From Thalassospira profundimaris (GTDB taxonomy: Bacteria; Pseudomonadota; Alphaproteobacteria; Rhodospirillales; Thalassospiraceae): DNA of 64,000 bases. The notes beneath the pieces were generated by a model that was given only the letters and a program-made list of their open reading frames with translations, had not been told where the DNA came from and made no database searches. The position numbers were made by a program, and so were the translations under genes. Below, in pieces: positions 34,338-43,711 of the stretch. The stretch lies in contig NZ_JPWF01000011.1 of NCBI RefSeq assembly GCF_003326675.1, positions 62,001-126,000 on the forward strand, given 5' to 3'. Position 1 is the stretch's first letter. Each line of letters opens with the position of its first letter.

Positions 34338-35372
34338 ATGAAACACATCACCAAATTGCTGGCGGGTGCAGCGGTCGCGACCATGGTGTCGTTCGGTGCC
34401 CACGCACAGGAAGTTACCCTGACCGTTCACCATTTCCTGGGTCCGAAAGCACCGGCCCAGTCGAAGATGATCGAACCTTGGGCAAAGAAAATCGAAGAAG
34501 AATCAAACGGCCGTATCAAGTTTGAAATCTTCCCGTCCATGTCGCTCGGCGGCAACCCGCCGGAACTGTATCGTCAGGTTCGTGACGGCGTTGCTGACAT
34601 CGTCTGGACCCTTCCGGGTTACACCCCGGGCGTATTCCCGCGCATCGAAGTTTTCGAACTGCCAGGCGTTCACCTTGGTGATGCACGCGCAACCAACCTT
34701 GCGATGTGGGACCTGAAAGACGAATTCGCCGAAGACCTTAAAGACGTTCATACGCTGGCCGTACATGTTCATGCAGGTCAGGCGATCCATCTGACGAACA
34801 AAGAAGTCCGCACCGTTGACGATGTCAAAGGTCTGAAACTTCGTACCCCGACCCGTACCGGTTCCTGGGTGATTGAATCCTGGGGCGCAGAACCGGTCGG
34901 TATGCCGGTCCCGGCTTTGCCGCAGGCACTGTCGCTTGGCGTTGTTGACGGCGGTCTGGTTCCATTCGAAGTTGTTCCGCCGCTGAAACTGGCAGAACTG
35001 ATTTCCTATTCTGTTGAAGGCGAAGGCGCAAATTCGCGCTTTGGCACCTCGACCTTCCTGTTCGCAATGAACAAGGAACGTTACGAAAGCCTTCCGGATG
35101 ATCTCAAGGAAATCATCGACCGTAACTCGGGCCGTGATTTCGCAGCAGAAATTGGCGATGTCTTCAACAATGTTGAAGAAGTCGGCAAAAAGATGATCAA
35201 CGAAGGCAAAGGCCAGGTTGTTCAGCTGACCGCTGCTGAAAAAGCAACCTTCGACGATGCGTCTGCATCGGTTGTTGATCGCTGGATCGAAGAATCCAAG
35301 TCCAACGGCATTGATGGCGCGAAACTCGTTGCGGACGCCAAAGCAGCCGTTCTGGCCCATACCGCCAAGTAA
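34338..35372 (+). CDS. dctP: TRAP transporter solute-binding protein, probably for an aromatic acid
   Basis: A periplasmic DctP-type protein of 344 residues. The signal peptide MKHITKLLAGAAVATMVSFGAHA is cleaved before QEVTLTV. GLKLRTPTRTG carries the conserved Arg that binds a carboxylate. The ATG at 34338 has a consensus AAAGGAGG site. It is the first of three TRAP genes placed behind pcaQ and a predicted PcaQ operator, so protocatechuate or 4-hydroxybenzoate is the likely ligand (inference). Confidence 0.93.
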   Translation: MKHITKLLAGAAVATMVSFGAHAQEVTLTVHHFLGPKAPAQSKMIEPWAKKIEEESNGRIKFEIFPSMSLGGNPPELYRQVRDGVADIVWTLPGYTPGVFPRIEVFELPGVHLGDARATNLAMWDLKDEFAEDLKDVHTLAVHVHAGQAIHLTNKEVRTVDDVKGLKLRTPTRTGSWVIESWGAEPVGMPVPALPQALSLGVVDGGLVPFEVVPPLKLAELISYSVEGEGANSRFGTSTFLFAMNKERYESLPDDLKEIIDRNSGRDFAAEIGDVFNNVEEVGKKMINEGKGQVVQLTAAEKATFDDASASVVDRWIEESKSNGIDGAKLVADAKAAVLAHTAK

Positions 35373-35455
35373 CTTTTCGTAGTTACTGGAAAATCTTGTG
35401 GGGTCACGTATCATATTGACGCGTGACCCTCTTTTTCCCGCTAAAAGTTAGACAT

Positions 35456-35953
35456 ATGAAAAACGTGCTATACAAGGCTGCATCCTGGCTTGCCGTTGCT
35501 GGCGGCCTGCTTGCCCTGCTGATTGCCGTTGTAACGATTGTCAACGTTACCGCCTTTGGTCTGGACAAAATAGCCCGGCTGTTTGACGCCAACTTCCCCG
35601 CCATTATCGGCTATGAAGATTTTGTCAGCATGATCGTCAGCTCGGCTGCTCTGATGTTCTTCCCCTACTGCCAGGCACGTCGCGGTCATGTTGCCGTTGA
35701 CGTGTTTATCAAAATGTTTCCGGCATGGTTTGCCCGCACGGTTGACGTGATTTCGGGTATTTGCATGACCGCACTGGCGCTGTTCCTTGGTTACATGATG
35801 GTCAATGGCCTGATCGAGGTTCGTGGCGACAATACCCTTTCTGCAATTCTCGGCTGGCCGATCTGGCCATTCTATGTTCCGGGCATCATTTCGATGTTCC
35901 TGTGGGCCGCGATTGCCGGGGGTCAGATTTTCGAAAGAGAGGCCGATGTCTGA
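35456..35953 (+). CDS. dctQ: TRAP transporter small permease, DctQ family
   Basis: An inner-membrane protein of 165 residues with four hydrophobic segments and the motif NFPAIIGYEDFVSMIVSSAALMFFP, the DctQ-type central stretch. The ATG at 35456 has only a weak ribosome site. It overlaps the large permease gene by 8 bases. Confidence 0.9.
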   Translation: MKNVLYKAASWLAVAGGLLALLIAVVTIVNVTAFGLDKIARLFDANFPAIIGYEDFVSMIVSSAALMFFPYCQARRGHVAVDVFIKMFPAWFARTVDVISGICMTALALFLGYMMVNGLIEVRGDNTLSAILGWPIWPFYVPGIISMFLWAAIAGGQIFEREADV

Positions 35954-37337
35954 GCGCGAATTAATCGGCCTTGGTGGCCTTGCTGTTCTCTTTTTCGTTC
36001 TGGCTTTGCGTGTTCCGGTTGGTCTGGCGATGGTTGGTGTCGGGATCGGCGGCAACTATGTGCTTAGCCTGTTCTTCCCGTTCCTGCGCTTTGACCCGTA
36101 TCTTCAGCAGTTCAAATCCCTGCTATACGGGATTGTGTCGAACTATGAATTGTCCGTGGTGCCGCTGTTTGTCCTGATGGGCTATCTGGCAAGTCAGGCC
36201 AATCTTTCGCGCGATCTGTTCCAGGGCGTGAATGCCATACTCGGCCGGTTCCGTGGCGGTGTTGCCATGGCGGCCATCGGTGCCTGTGCCGGTTTTGGTG
36301 CGGTATGCGGATCGTCGCTTGCAACTGCATCAACCATGGGCAAGGTTGCCCTTCCGGAACTTGACCGCCTGAAATATTCGCCGCGTCTGGCAACCGGTAC
36401 GCTGGCAGCGGGCGGAACACTTGGCATCCTGATCCCGCCATCGGTCGCACTGGTTATCTATGCGGTGACGGTCGAAGCATCGATCATTCAGATGTTCCAG
36501 GCTGCGATCATTCCCGGCCTGATTGCCGTTGTGTTCTTTATGGCTGTGATTGCCATTCAGGTCCGCCTGAACCCGTCACTGGCCCCGAAACCCGAACCGA
36601 TGCCCGCGGCTGAACGCAAAGAAGCCCTTCTGCGTCTGATCCCGGTGATGGTGATTTTCGGATCGATCATTCTGGGTCTGGGTGCCGGCCTGTTTACGCC
36701 GACCCCGGCGGCCGGTGTGGGTGTGTTTGCGATCCTTGCCTATGGCGCTTACATGCGCTGGCGTGGCAAGGGTGGCCTGACATGGGCAGGTCTTCGTCAA
36801 TCGCTTAAGGATACGGCGATCACGTCTTCGATGATTTTCTTCATCCTTTTGGGTGCGGAAATCCTCAAGGGCTTTTTCAGCCGTGCCAACCTCCCGGCCT
36901 ATATGGCAGAAGCCGCCGCGACCAGCGGCCTTGATCCCTGGCTGATCATGGTTCTGATGTTGCTGGCCCTGATCCTTCTGGGCTGCTTCATGGAAAGCCT
37001 TTCCATGATCGTGGTTGTGATCCCGTTCTTCTGGCCTGCCCTTGTTGATATCAATGGCGGGGACTGGGCAACGGCGGCAACGGCAGCCTATGGCATGGGG
37101 ACCGAGGACCTTAAAATCTGGTTCGGTATTCTCGCGCTCATTGTTGTGGAGCTGGGGCTTATAACCCCGCCGGTCGGATTGAACGTCTTTATCATCAACG
37201 CGCTGGCCAAGGGTGTCCCCATGAGCCAGACCTTCCGCGGGGTAATGCCGTTCTTTGCAGCCGAGATTGTCCGTATCCTGCTTTTGATCTTTGTCCCGAT
37301 CCTGACATTATTCGTGCCCTCGATACTGGGCGGATAA
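35946..37337 (+). CDS. dctM: TRAP transporter large permease, DctM family
   Basis: An inner-membrane protein of 463 residues with about twelve hydrophobic segments and the DctM motifs GACAGFGAVCGSS, LAAGGTLGILIPPS near 155-168 and LGLITPPVGLNVFI near 400. The start at 35946 (MSERELIG) follows AGAGAGG. It is the last gene of the three-gene transporter unit and is followed by a terminator. Confidence 0.94.
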   Translation: MSERELIGLGGLAVLFFVLALRVPVGLAMVGVGIGGNYVLSLFFPFLRFDPYLQQFKSLLYGIVSNYELSVVPLFVLMGYLASQANLSRDLFQGVNAILGRFRGGVAMAAIGACAGFGAVCGSSLATASTMGKVALPELDRLKYSPRLATGTLAAGGTLGILIPPSVALVIYAVTVEASIIQMFQAAIIPGLIAVVFFMAVIAIQVRLNPSLAPKPEPMPAAERKEALLRLIPVMVIFGSIILGLGAGLFTPTPAAGVGVFAILAYGAYMRWRGKGGLTWAGLRQSLKDTAITSSMIFFILLGAEILKGFFSRANLPAYMAEAAATSGLDPWLIMVLMLLALILLGCFMESLSMIVVVIPFFWPALVDINGGDWATAATAAYGMGTEDLKIWFGILALIVVELGLITPPVGLNVFIINALAKGVPMSQTFRGVMPFFAAEIVRILLLIFVPILTLFVPSILGG

Positions 37338-37357
37338 CCGCGACAAAGCCGATCTTC

Positions 37358-37392
37358 AAAGCCCGCCATTTCCGATGGCTGGCTTTTCTTTT
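37358..37392 (+). terminator. Rho-independent terminator of the TRAP unit
   Basis: Stem AAAGCC-C-GCCAT / ATGGC-T-GGCTTT with one internal mismatch and a 5-base loop, followed by a T-rich run. Confidence 0.8.
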
Positions 37393-37472
37393 TCTCTTGT
37401 TCTCTTTACAGCTTCAAACTTAGAATTTCCGAATACTAAAATATAGCAAACCAACACATCAAAGACAGAACA

Positions 37473-38138
37473 ATGAACGTTAAAACTGAATTGAACCAAC
37501 CAATAATTTTCCGAACAGTCTCGAAAGAAGTCTACTATTCAACTATGGAATGTGGTTCTGTATGGCTCAGGTCAAACCGTTTCTATCAAAAAATAGAAGA
37601 CATTACTCGTAGAGATGACAAAGAAGGTATCAACACTACACAAACATCATTGGGGTTAAATATTTCTTCGCCAGATTCGCCTCCCGTCTCAATTATAGGA
37701 GATGGGCACATTGGATGTGAAATAGTCCCTCACTACATTATGTCAATGCACGGAACCGCTATCAAAAAACAAACACGTGATGAATTTGGAAAATATACCT
37801 TAGGAATAAAGAACCTATTCAAGTTATCCATAGAAGTTTGTCATCAAGTATCACAACAAATACCTGTCCACGCATACAGGTATGGGCAAGTTTCCTACCA
37901 ACACACAGCATTGACAGTCTCTGACAACAGTCAAGGGGCCGCAATCTCTACCGGAGAACTGAGCATAAGATCAATTAATACCGATGCATTAAGAAAACCT
38001 CCTATTGAACCATTTACTCTACAAGATGAGTGGAGAATCGTAATTTTCACAGAAGGCTTTCTAGAAGACGACCCCGAAAAACCAATAAAAATCAATGTAT
38101 CTCCAGAGCATTTCTACGATTATCACACACCAGAATAG
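37473..38138 (+). CDS. A+T-rich orphan protein of unknown function
   Basis: A protein of 221 residues encoded by DNA visibly richer in A+T than all neighbours, with rare-codon use (ata, aga, tta). No signal peptide or membrane segment is seen. Near residues 30-50 it has WLRSNRFYQKIEDITRRDDKEG, a pattern of R-x-x-x-Y/F-Y-x-x-I-E-D-x-x-R-x-D-x-x-E-G also met in small hypothetical proteins of mobile or defence-like gene neighbourhoods (recollection only). It stands between a terminator and the araC gene. Probably acquired by transfer; function unknown. Confidence 0.65.
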   Translation: MNVKTELNQPIIFRTVSKEVYYSTMECGSVWLRSNRFYQKIEDITRRDDKEGINTTQTSLGLNISSPDSPPVSIIGDGHIGCEIVPHYIMSMHGTAIKKQTRDEFGKYTLGIKNLFKLSIEVCHQVSQQIPVHAYRYGQVSYQHTALTVSDNSQGAAISTGELSIRSINTDALRKPPIEPFTLQDEWRIVIFTEGFLEDDPEKPIKINVSPEHFYDYHTPE

Positions 38139-38235
38139 AACCTCAAAAATCAATAAGAACTAACAACCTAAGAGGAGACACAGCATCATATTCCATAGTA
38201 GATCATTCACAATTTTCTAGAAATGAAGGTCGCTT

Positions 38236-39192
38236 GTGCGCAACAGTATCCCAATCTACAAACTATATGGCGAACGTGATACCGACTGTGCCGAGACGGT
38301 GCCGGACGGGTTCGACTGGGACATAGCCGAGAGACCGAAACTCAGTGATCAGCAACCGGTCACGGAACCGGAATTCTTTCACCTTGAAAGTATCCCGGAA
38401 CGGTCCCGCCTGCATGACCTGCATATCAAGCCGCATCGTCACACCAACCTGTTTCAGCTTCTTTATATCACCGCCGGTCATGCCGAGATCAGCTTTGATG
38501 ATCAGCACCTGACCATGCAGACCGGACAACTGATTACAGTCCCGCCGGGCACAGTGCATGGCTTTAAATTCAGTGATGATATTGATGGCTGGGTGATTTC
38601 ACTGACCGATTATCATCTGCAGCAAATTCTGGCCCCTGCCCCCAAATTGCTGGCCCGCCTTGATCAGGCAATTTGTGTTGATACCAATCTCGCCGATGAC
38701 CAACCGGCAACCGGACCGGCCGATTTTCTGATATCGCAACTGGCGCGTGAATATTACAGCCACAATACCGGACGCCTGTTTGCCCTGCGCCATATTCTTG
38801 GGCTGCTTTTGCTTGATATCGGGCGCACCGCCCCACAGGGCGACCCCGCCCACCTGTCACGGCAGGAACTGAAAACAGCAAAGTTTCGCAAATTCCAGAT
38901 GCTGGTCGAACGGTTTTACAAGCAGCATAAATCGCTTGAATTCTATGCCCGTGAAATCGGCGTGACCACCACCCAGCTTAACCGCATCGCCAAGGATATC
39001 TATGGCATGACCGCAAGCGAAGTGGTGCAAAACCGCCTGATGCTGGAAGCCAAGCGCACCCTGATCTATACCGACATCGCCATCCAACAGATCGCCGATG
39101 AACTGGGTTTTCGCGATGCCGGATATTTTTCACGCTTCTTTGCCAAGAAGGCCGGAATACCCCCGGCTCAGTTCAGGAACAATCACCGATAA
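38236..39192 (+). CDS. AraC-family transcriptional regulator, PobR-like
   Basis: A regulator of 318 residues. The N-terminal cupin domain (about 40-160) contains FHLESIPERSRLHDLHIKPHRH and a following LYITAG strand, in the style of PobR-type AraC regulators that sense 4-hydroxybenzoate. The C-terminal double HTH (about 220-318) contains FYAREIGVTTTQLNRIAKDIYG and IQQIADELGFRDAGYFSRFF. The GTG at 38236 follows GAAGG. The pobA gene is 20 kb away and carries AraC-like direct repeats upstream, so trans control of pobA is plausible. Regulation of the adjacent ABC importer is the alternative. Confidence 0.85.
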   Translation: MRNSIPIYKLYGERDTDCAETVPDGFDWDIAERPKLSDQQPVTEPEFFHLESIPERSRLHDLHIKPHRHTNLFQLLYITAGHAEISFDDQHLTMQTGQLITVPPGTVHGFKFSDDIDGWVISLTDYHLQQILAPAPKLLARLDQAICVDTNLADDQPATGPADFLISQLAREYYSHNTGRLFALRHILGLLLLDIGRTAPQGDPAHLSRQELKTAKFRKFQMLVERFYKQHKSLEFYAREIGVTTTQLNRIAKDIYGMTASEVVQNRLMLEAKRTLIYTDIAIQQIADELGFRDAGYFSRFFAKKAGIPPAQFRNNHR

Positions 39193-39193
39193 A

Positions 39194-39219
39194 AAAAGCC
39201 GGGCAAATGCCCGGCTTTT
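39194..39219. terminator. Bidirectional rho-independent terminator
   Basis: Stem AAAAGCCGGGCA / TGCCCGGCTTTT with a short loop separates the rightward araC gene from the leftward ABC transporter genes. Confidence 0.85.
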
Positions 39220-39238
39220 CCATGTTTCGTGCAATGGC

Positions 39239-40057
39239 CTAGCGCCAGCCAAGCAACCAGCGATCAAGCCTGCCAAGCAACCAGGATACACACAGCCCCA
39301 AAAGTGACAAAACCACCACACCGGCAATCAACTGATCGGTCTGGTAAAGCTGACCGGCGGCAAGGATCAATGCGCCAATGCCATATTGCGCCCCGATCAT
39401 CTCGGCTGCGATCAAAAGGATAATCGCGATCGAGGATGAAATACGGAAACCCGAAAGGATGGTCGGCAACGCACCGGGCAGGATGATCTTTCGGATCACC
39501 GACCACATCGGCATGTCAAAGCTTTGCCCCATGCGGATCAGATTGCGCGCAACGTTATCGACCCCGCCAAACGTATTGATCACGGTCGGAAAAAACACGC
39601 CAAAGGCAATGGTCGCAAACTTTGACGGCTCGCCAATGCCAAACCAGATGATAAACAATGGCAAAAGCGCGATTTTCGGGATCGGGAACAGCGCCGATAC
39701 AAGTGCCACACCGGGCGAGCGCGCCCAGGTAAACATCCCCACCATAAACCCGACAACAAGACCCGCAACCGTCCCCAATATCCAGCCAACGGCAAGACGT
39801 TGCAGGGACGCGCCCAGATGACGCCAAAGATCACCCGACACAATCAGCTTCCAAAGGGCTTCGGCCACGGCAACCGGGCTTGGCATCGCAAGGTCGGAAA
39901 TAAACCCCGTCGATGATCCAAGTTGCCAAAGGACAATCACCACCACAAAACTTGCCCAAGCCGCAACCGGGTTGGCCTTGGGGTTAAAGCCGGTGGCGCG
40001 GAAACGGACCTTGTTATCCGCGTTTTCAGAACTGCTGTTTGCAACATCACGCGACAT
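39239..40057 (-). CDS. ABC transporter permease (SsuC/TauC type)
   Basis: An inner-membrane protein of 272 residues with about six hydrophobic segments and the BPD_transp_1 coupling loop (GVDNVARNLIRMGQSFDMPMW, LPGALPTILSGFRISSS). Its ATG at 40057 follows AAGGAG and overlaps the ATPase gene by 11 bases. Together with the ATPase and binding protein it forms a nitrate/sulfonate/taurine-type importer, but the substrate is unknown. Confidence 0.92.
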   Translation of the reverse strand: MSRDVANSSSENADNKVRFRATGFNPKANPVAAWASFVVVIVLWQLGSSTGFISDLAMPSPVAVAEALWKLIVSGDLWRHLGASLQRLAVGWILGTVAGLVVGFMVGMFTWARSPGVALVSALFPIPKIALLPLFIIWFGIGEPSKFATIAFGVFFPTVINTFGGVDNVARNLIRMGQSFDMPMWSVIRKIILPGALPTILSGFRISSSIAIILLIAAEMIGAQYGIGALILAAGQLYQTDQLIAGVVVLSLLGLCVSWLLGRLDRWLLGWR

Positions 40058-40820
40058 TTTCAAGCTCCTTATCCGCTGCAATCGCCTCGTCCCGGATCAG
40101 GTTCCAAAGTGCGCCTTCATGGGCAACAAGTTCGGGCAGACCTTCGCGGCGGTCCTGGATCGGGATATCAATGCTGTGGATTTCCTTGATCGTGCCCGGA
40201 CGGCGGCGCAATGCCACTACCCGATGGGCCAAACGCACCGCTTCATTCAGGTTATGGGTAACATAAACTGCGGTCATGCCGGTGCGCGCAAACAGATCGG
40301 AAAACTCGTCAAGCAACAGAATGCGGGTCTGGGCATCAAGGGCCGATAAGGGTTCATCCATCAGCAACACTGCCGGGCGCACCGCAAGGGCGCGGGCAAT
40401 GCCAACACGCTGCTTCATGCCGCCTGAAAGCTGCTTGGGAAAGGCATCGCGGAAATCGGACAGATTGGTTTGCGCCAGAACTTCTTCGATCCGGGCATCG
40501 CGTTCGGCCCTGGACAGTGGATGATCTTCCAGCACCAGACTGATATTGCCCGCAACCGTGCGCCAGGGCAGCAATGCGAAATCCTGAAACACATATGTCA
40601 GCGGGTTAAGGCACCCTTCGGGTTTTGCCTGATCATCAATCAGAACCTCGCCCGATGTCGGGGCAAGCATTCCGCCAATGATCGACAACAATGTCGATTT
40701 CCCGCAGCCCGAAGGCCCAATCAGGGCAACGACCTCGCCCGGTTCAATCGTCAGATCAATGTCGCGCAATGCTTCGACCTGATCGTAACGATGGCTGACA
40801 TTTTTGATGGTAAGCCGCAT
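40047..40820 (-). CDS. ABC transporter ATP-binding protein (SsuB/TauB type)
   Basis: An ATPase of 257 residues with Walker A GPSGCGKST near 37-45, signature LSGGMKQRVGIARA, Walker B VLLMDEPLSALD and switch His in YVTHNLNEA. It energises the adjacent permease. Confidence 0.94.
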   Translation of the reverse strand: MRLTIKNVSHRYDQVEALRDIDLTIEPGEVVALIGPSGCGKSTLLSIIGGMLAPTSGEVLIDDQAKPEGCLNPLTYVFQDFALLPWRTVAGNISLVLEDHPLSRAERDARIEEVLAQTNLSDFRDAFPKQLSGGMKQRVGIARALAVRPAVLLMDEPLSALDAQTRILLLDEFSDLFARTGMTAVYVTHNLNEAVRLAHRVVALRRRPGTIKEIHSIDIPIQDRREGLPELVAHEGALWNLIRDEAIAADKELENVA

Positions 40821-40934
40821 GGCCAACTCTTTGGATAATGAAACAACAGGGATGACAGTTTTGGAAAACGGGTTTTCCAAAAGACAACCGGGCCGAACAC
40901 GGATGTTTCGGCCCGGTTTGAAAATCACATCAGC

Positions 40935-42011
40935 TTACTGACCAAGGGGTGCGATGAAGCTGGTATCGATGAATTCATCAGGATTGGCACTTGCATCGAC
41001 AAAGCCGCGATCCTGATACCATTTGACCTGTGCCTTGACGTCTTCGACATCAAGTTTGCCTTCCTCGGTAATAAACATCGCTCCATTACGGATTTTCGGA
41101 TAGGCCTTCTCTGCCGGGTCTTCGGCATAGACATATTTGTGAACGATTTCGAGGATCTCGTTCGTGCTGTCGCTTTCAATCAGCTTGCCATCCGCATCGG
41201 TCGCCAAAAGGCCAGCACGGTAATCGGCAACGCCTTTCTGATAGGCACGCACGAATTTCTCGACCACGTCACGGCGTTCTTCAACATTTTTGGTCGAGGT
41301 AAACAGACCACCGACCTGATAGGGAACGTAGTCCTTGACCCAGCCAATGATATGCGCGGCACCGGCATTTGCCAGCGGTTTGGCGATATGCGGGACGATG
41401 ATCATGCTGTCGACCTGACCGCTTTTAAGCGCGCCGATCATGTTCGGAACGGACTGAAGCGGCTTCAACTCCATGCTTTCGATATCAACACCGGCCTTTT
41501 CGGCAACGTTCCCGATCATGTAATGGAAGGATGAACCAACCTGCGACAGAGCAAAGCTGTGACCGCCAAGCTTATCGACCGAGGTCAGACCGGCATCAAA
41601 CGCCGCGTTCGAGGCCAGAATGGCCGAACCGTCATAACCCGGTTCTTCATGAAGCTGTGCGCCAATAACCTTAAGCGCACCTTTGCCCGCAAGGTTAAAG
41701 AACCCGCCGGTAAATGCCGTGACACCAAAATCGGCATCACCCGATGCAATCGCGACCGAAACCGGCTGTGCCGCACGGAAGAAGGTCAGTTCGGCATCAA
41801 GGCCCTCGGCCTCGAAATAGCCCTTTTCCTTGGCGATAAACAGCGGCGAGCTTGATACGAATGCCAGCGTCGCAATATTGATTTTATCAGCGGCCTGCGC
41901 GGCACCCGGCCCGAATGAAACGGCACCAAATGCCATGGCGCCAAGGGCGGTTGCCAACAGGGAACGACGGGTGATCGCACCGATCCCCTTCACCAGATCG
42001 TAAGAACGCAT
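40935..42011 (-). CDS. ABC transporter substrate-binding protein (NMT1/SsuA-like)
   Basis: A protein of 358 residues with a twin-arginine-like signal (AITRRSLLATALGAMAFGA, cleavage near GAAQA) followed by the NMT1/SsuA-type fold: ATLAFVSSSPLFIAKEKGYFEAEGLD and IASGDADFGVTAF. The ATG at 42011 has a GAAGGAGG site. It is the first gene of the three-gene importer unit. The ligand is unknown; sulfonates, aromatic acids and pyrimidine precursors are all seen in this family. Confidence 0.92.
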   Translation of the reverse strand: MRSYDLVKGIGAITRRSLLATALGAMAFGAVSFGPGAAQAADKINIATLAFVSSSPLFIAKEKGYFEAEGLDAELTFFRAAQPVSVAIASGDADFGVTAFTGGFFNLAGKGALKVIGAQLHEEPGYDGSAILASNAAFDAGLTSVDKLGGHSFALSQVGSSFHYMIGNVAEKAGVDIESMELKPLQSVPNMIGALKSGQVDSMIIVPHIAKPLANAGAAHIIGWVKDYVPYQVGGLFTSTKNVEERRDVVEKFVRAYQKGVADYRAGLLATDADGKLIESDSTNEILEIVHKYVYAEDPAEKAYPKIRNGAMFITEEGKLDVEDVKAQVKWYQDRGFVDASANPDEFIDTSFIAPLGQ

Positions 42012-42144
42012 GTTTCCTCCTTCAGATGGTCTTTTGGTTTGTTTGCCTCTTCTGATTTTTTGTTAGCCGAATTACCGATAAATTGCCAATGTTTGGCGCA
42101 AAGCACGCGAAAAAGGGTTGATTTCACCTCTTAGCACCACATTC

Positions 42145-42161
42145 ATGAAATGATATTTCAT
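42145..42161. promoter_or_regulatory. Perfect 17-bp palindrome in the ABC importer / flavoprotein promoter region
   Basis: ATGAAAT-GAT-ATTTCAT: 7-bp perfect arms with a 3-base centre in the 300-base divergent gap 42012-42311. A shorter TGGCAA-A-TTGCCA dyad lies at 42222-42234. Both are candidate operators; nothing else is seen in the gap. Confidence 0.5.
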
Positions 42162-42311
42162 CATAAACTGAAACAGGCGGCAAATCCCCGGCACCAAAGC
42201 CCCATATTTGGTTGAGACCGCTGGCAAATTGCCAAAAGCCCCGCAAATCGTTATTACCAACAAACGCTTTGTCCTGGCCCAACCAAACCATCAAAGACAT
42301 CAACGGCATCC

Positions 42312-43526
42312 ATGACCCAAACCAACGCCCTGCCCGCCAATCCAGCCAAGCCCGCCCCCAATGGCAAAACCGCCATGGTGATTGGTGCGGGCCCGGCCGG
42401 TTTGATGGCGGCTGAACGGCTGGCCGGGGATGGTTATGCGGTCACGATCTATGAAGGCATGCCAAGTGCCGGGCGCAAATTCCTGATGGCGGGGAAATCC
42501 GGGCTTAACATCACCCATGGCGAGGATCTGGAAACTTTCCTGACCCGTTATGGTGCATCGCGTGAACGTCTTGAACCGCATTTGCGCAAATTCGGCCCCG
42601 ATCAAATCCGGCAATGGTGTGCGGGGCTTGGTGTTGAAACCTTTGTCGGGTCTTCGGGCCGGGTTTTCCCGACCGCAATGAAGGCAAGTCCGCTTTTGCG
42701 GGCATGGTTGCGACGCCTTGATGGTTTGGGCTGTGTGATCCATTACCGCCATTACTGGACCGGCTGGAACGATGCCGGTCAGGCGGTTTTCAAAACAACC
42801 GATGGCGATGTAACAGTACAGGCCGATATCACCATTTTGGCCCTTGGCGGCGGAAGCTGGAAACGGTTGGGCTCGGACGGCAAATGGATGGATATCCTTG
42901 TTGCCGCAGGCATCAAGTGCAACCCTTTCAAACCGGCCAATTGCGGCTTTGATATCGACTGGACGGATCATCTGATCGATAAATGTGCCGGACAACCGGT
43001 CAAGGCCGTGACGCTTGCCTGTGGCGACCAGACTGTACGCGGCGAATTCGTAATTTCCAAAACCGGGATCGAGGGCAGTGCGGTTTATGCCATATCCGCG
43101 ACGCTCCGCGATCAATGGCTTGAAACCGGCGTCGGAACCCTCACACTTGACCTCTGCCCCGACCGCACGATTGAAGACGTCACCACACGTCTTGCCAAAC
43201 CGCGCGGCAAAAACTCGCTTGGTAATCATCTGCGCAAAACGCTTGGCCTTGATGCCACCAAAACGGCCATGATCTTCGAAGTCACCCAGCGCGACATTCA
43301 AAACGATCCGGCCAAACTGGCAACAGCGATCAAAAACCTCGCCCTTAAAATCAAAAAGCCCCGCCCAATCGACGAAGCCATCAGCACCGCAGGCGGTGTG
43401 GCATGGGAAGAACTCGACGAGAATTTCCAGCTTATCAAACGCCCGGGCACCTATTGCCTTGGCGAGATGGTCGATTGGGAAGCCCCGACAGGTGGCTATT
43501 TGCTAAGCGCCTGCCTGTCGTCATAG
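42312..43526 (+). CDS. TIGR03862 / HI0933-like FAD-dependent flavoprotein
   Basis: A protein of 404 residues with the dinucleotide motif VIGAGPAGLMAAERLA near 24-39, the family segment GMPSAGRKFLMAGKSGLNITH and a late GEMVDWEAPTGGYLLSACLSS. Relatives usually continue several residues past this glycine-rich FAD contact, so the C-terminus seems slightly short. The reaction is unknown. It is divergent from the ABC importer. Confidence 0.9.
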   Translation: MTQTNALPANPAKPAPNGKTAMVIGAGPAGLMAAERLAGDGYAVTIYEGMPSAGRKFLMAGKSGLNITHGEDLETFLTRYGASRERLEPHLRKFGPDQIRQWCAGLGVETFVGSSGRVFPTAMKASPLLRAWLRRLDGLGCVIHYRHYWTGWNDAGQAVFKTTDGDVTVQADITILALGGGSWKRLGSDGKWMDILVAAGIKCNPFKPANCGFDIDWTDHLIDKCAGQPVKAVTLACGDQTVRGEFVISKTGIEGSAVYAISATLRDQWLETGVGTLTLDLCPDRTIEDVTTRLAKPRGKNSLGNHLRKTLGLDATKTAMIFEVTQRDIQNDPAKLATAIKNLALKIKKPRPIDEAISTAGGVAWEELDENFQLIKRPGTYCLGEMVDWEAPTGGYLLSACLSS

Positions 43527-43711
43527 CCGCCATTTCCGGCGCACCGCCCCTATGTGACTGTAGACACAGTTAAAACGTCGAAATTCATTTGACCATACAT
43601 TCGGTTAGGTTTTACCTTTTCAACCATAATGCGCTGCACAAATCGGTTTTCACAACATTACCGGATTGAGCACAAACATTCTGGGCCAGACTGGTTGGGG
43701 GAACCACATTG

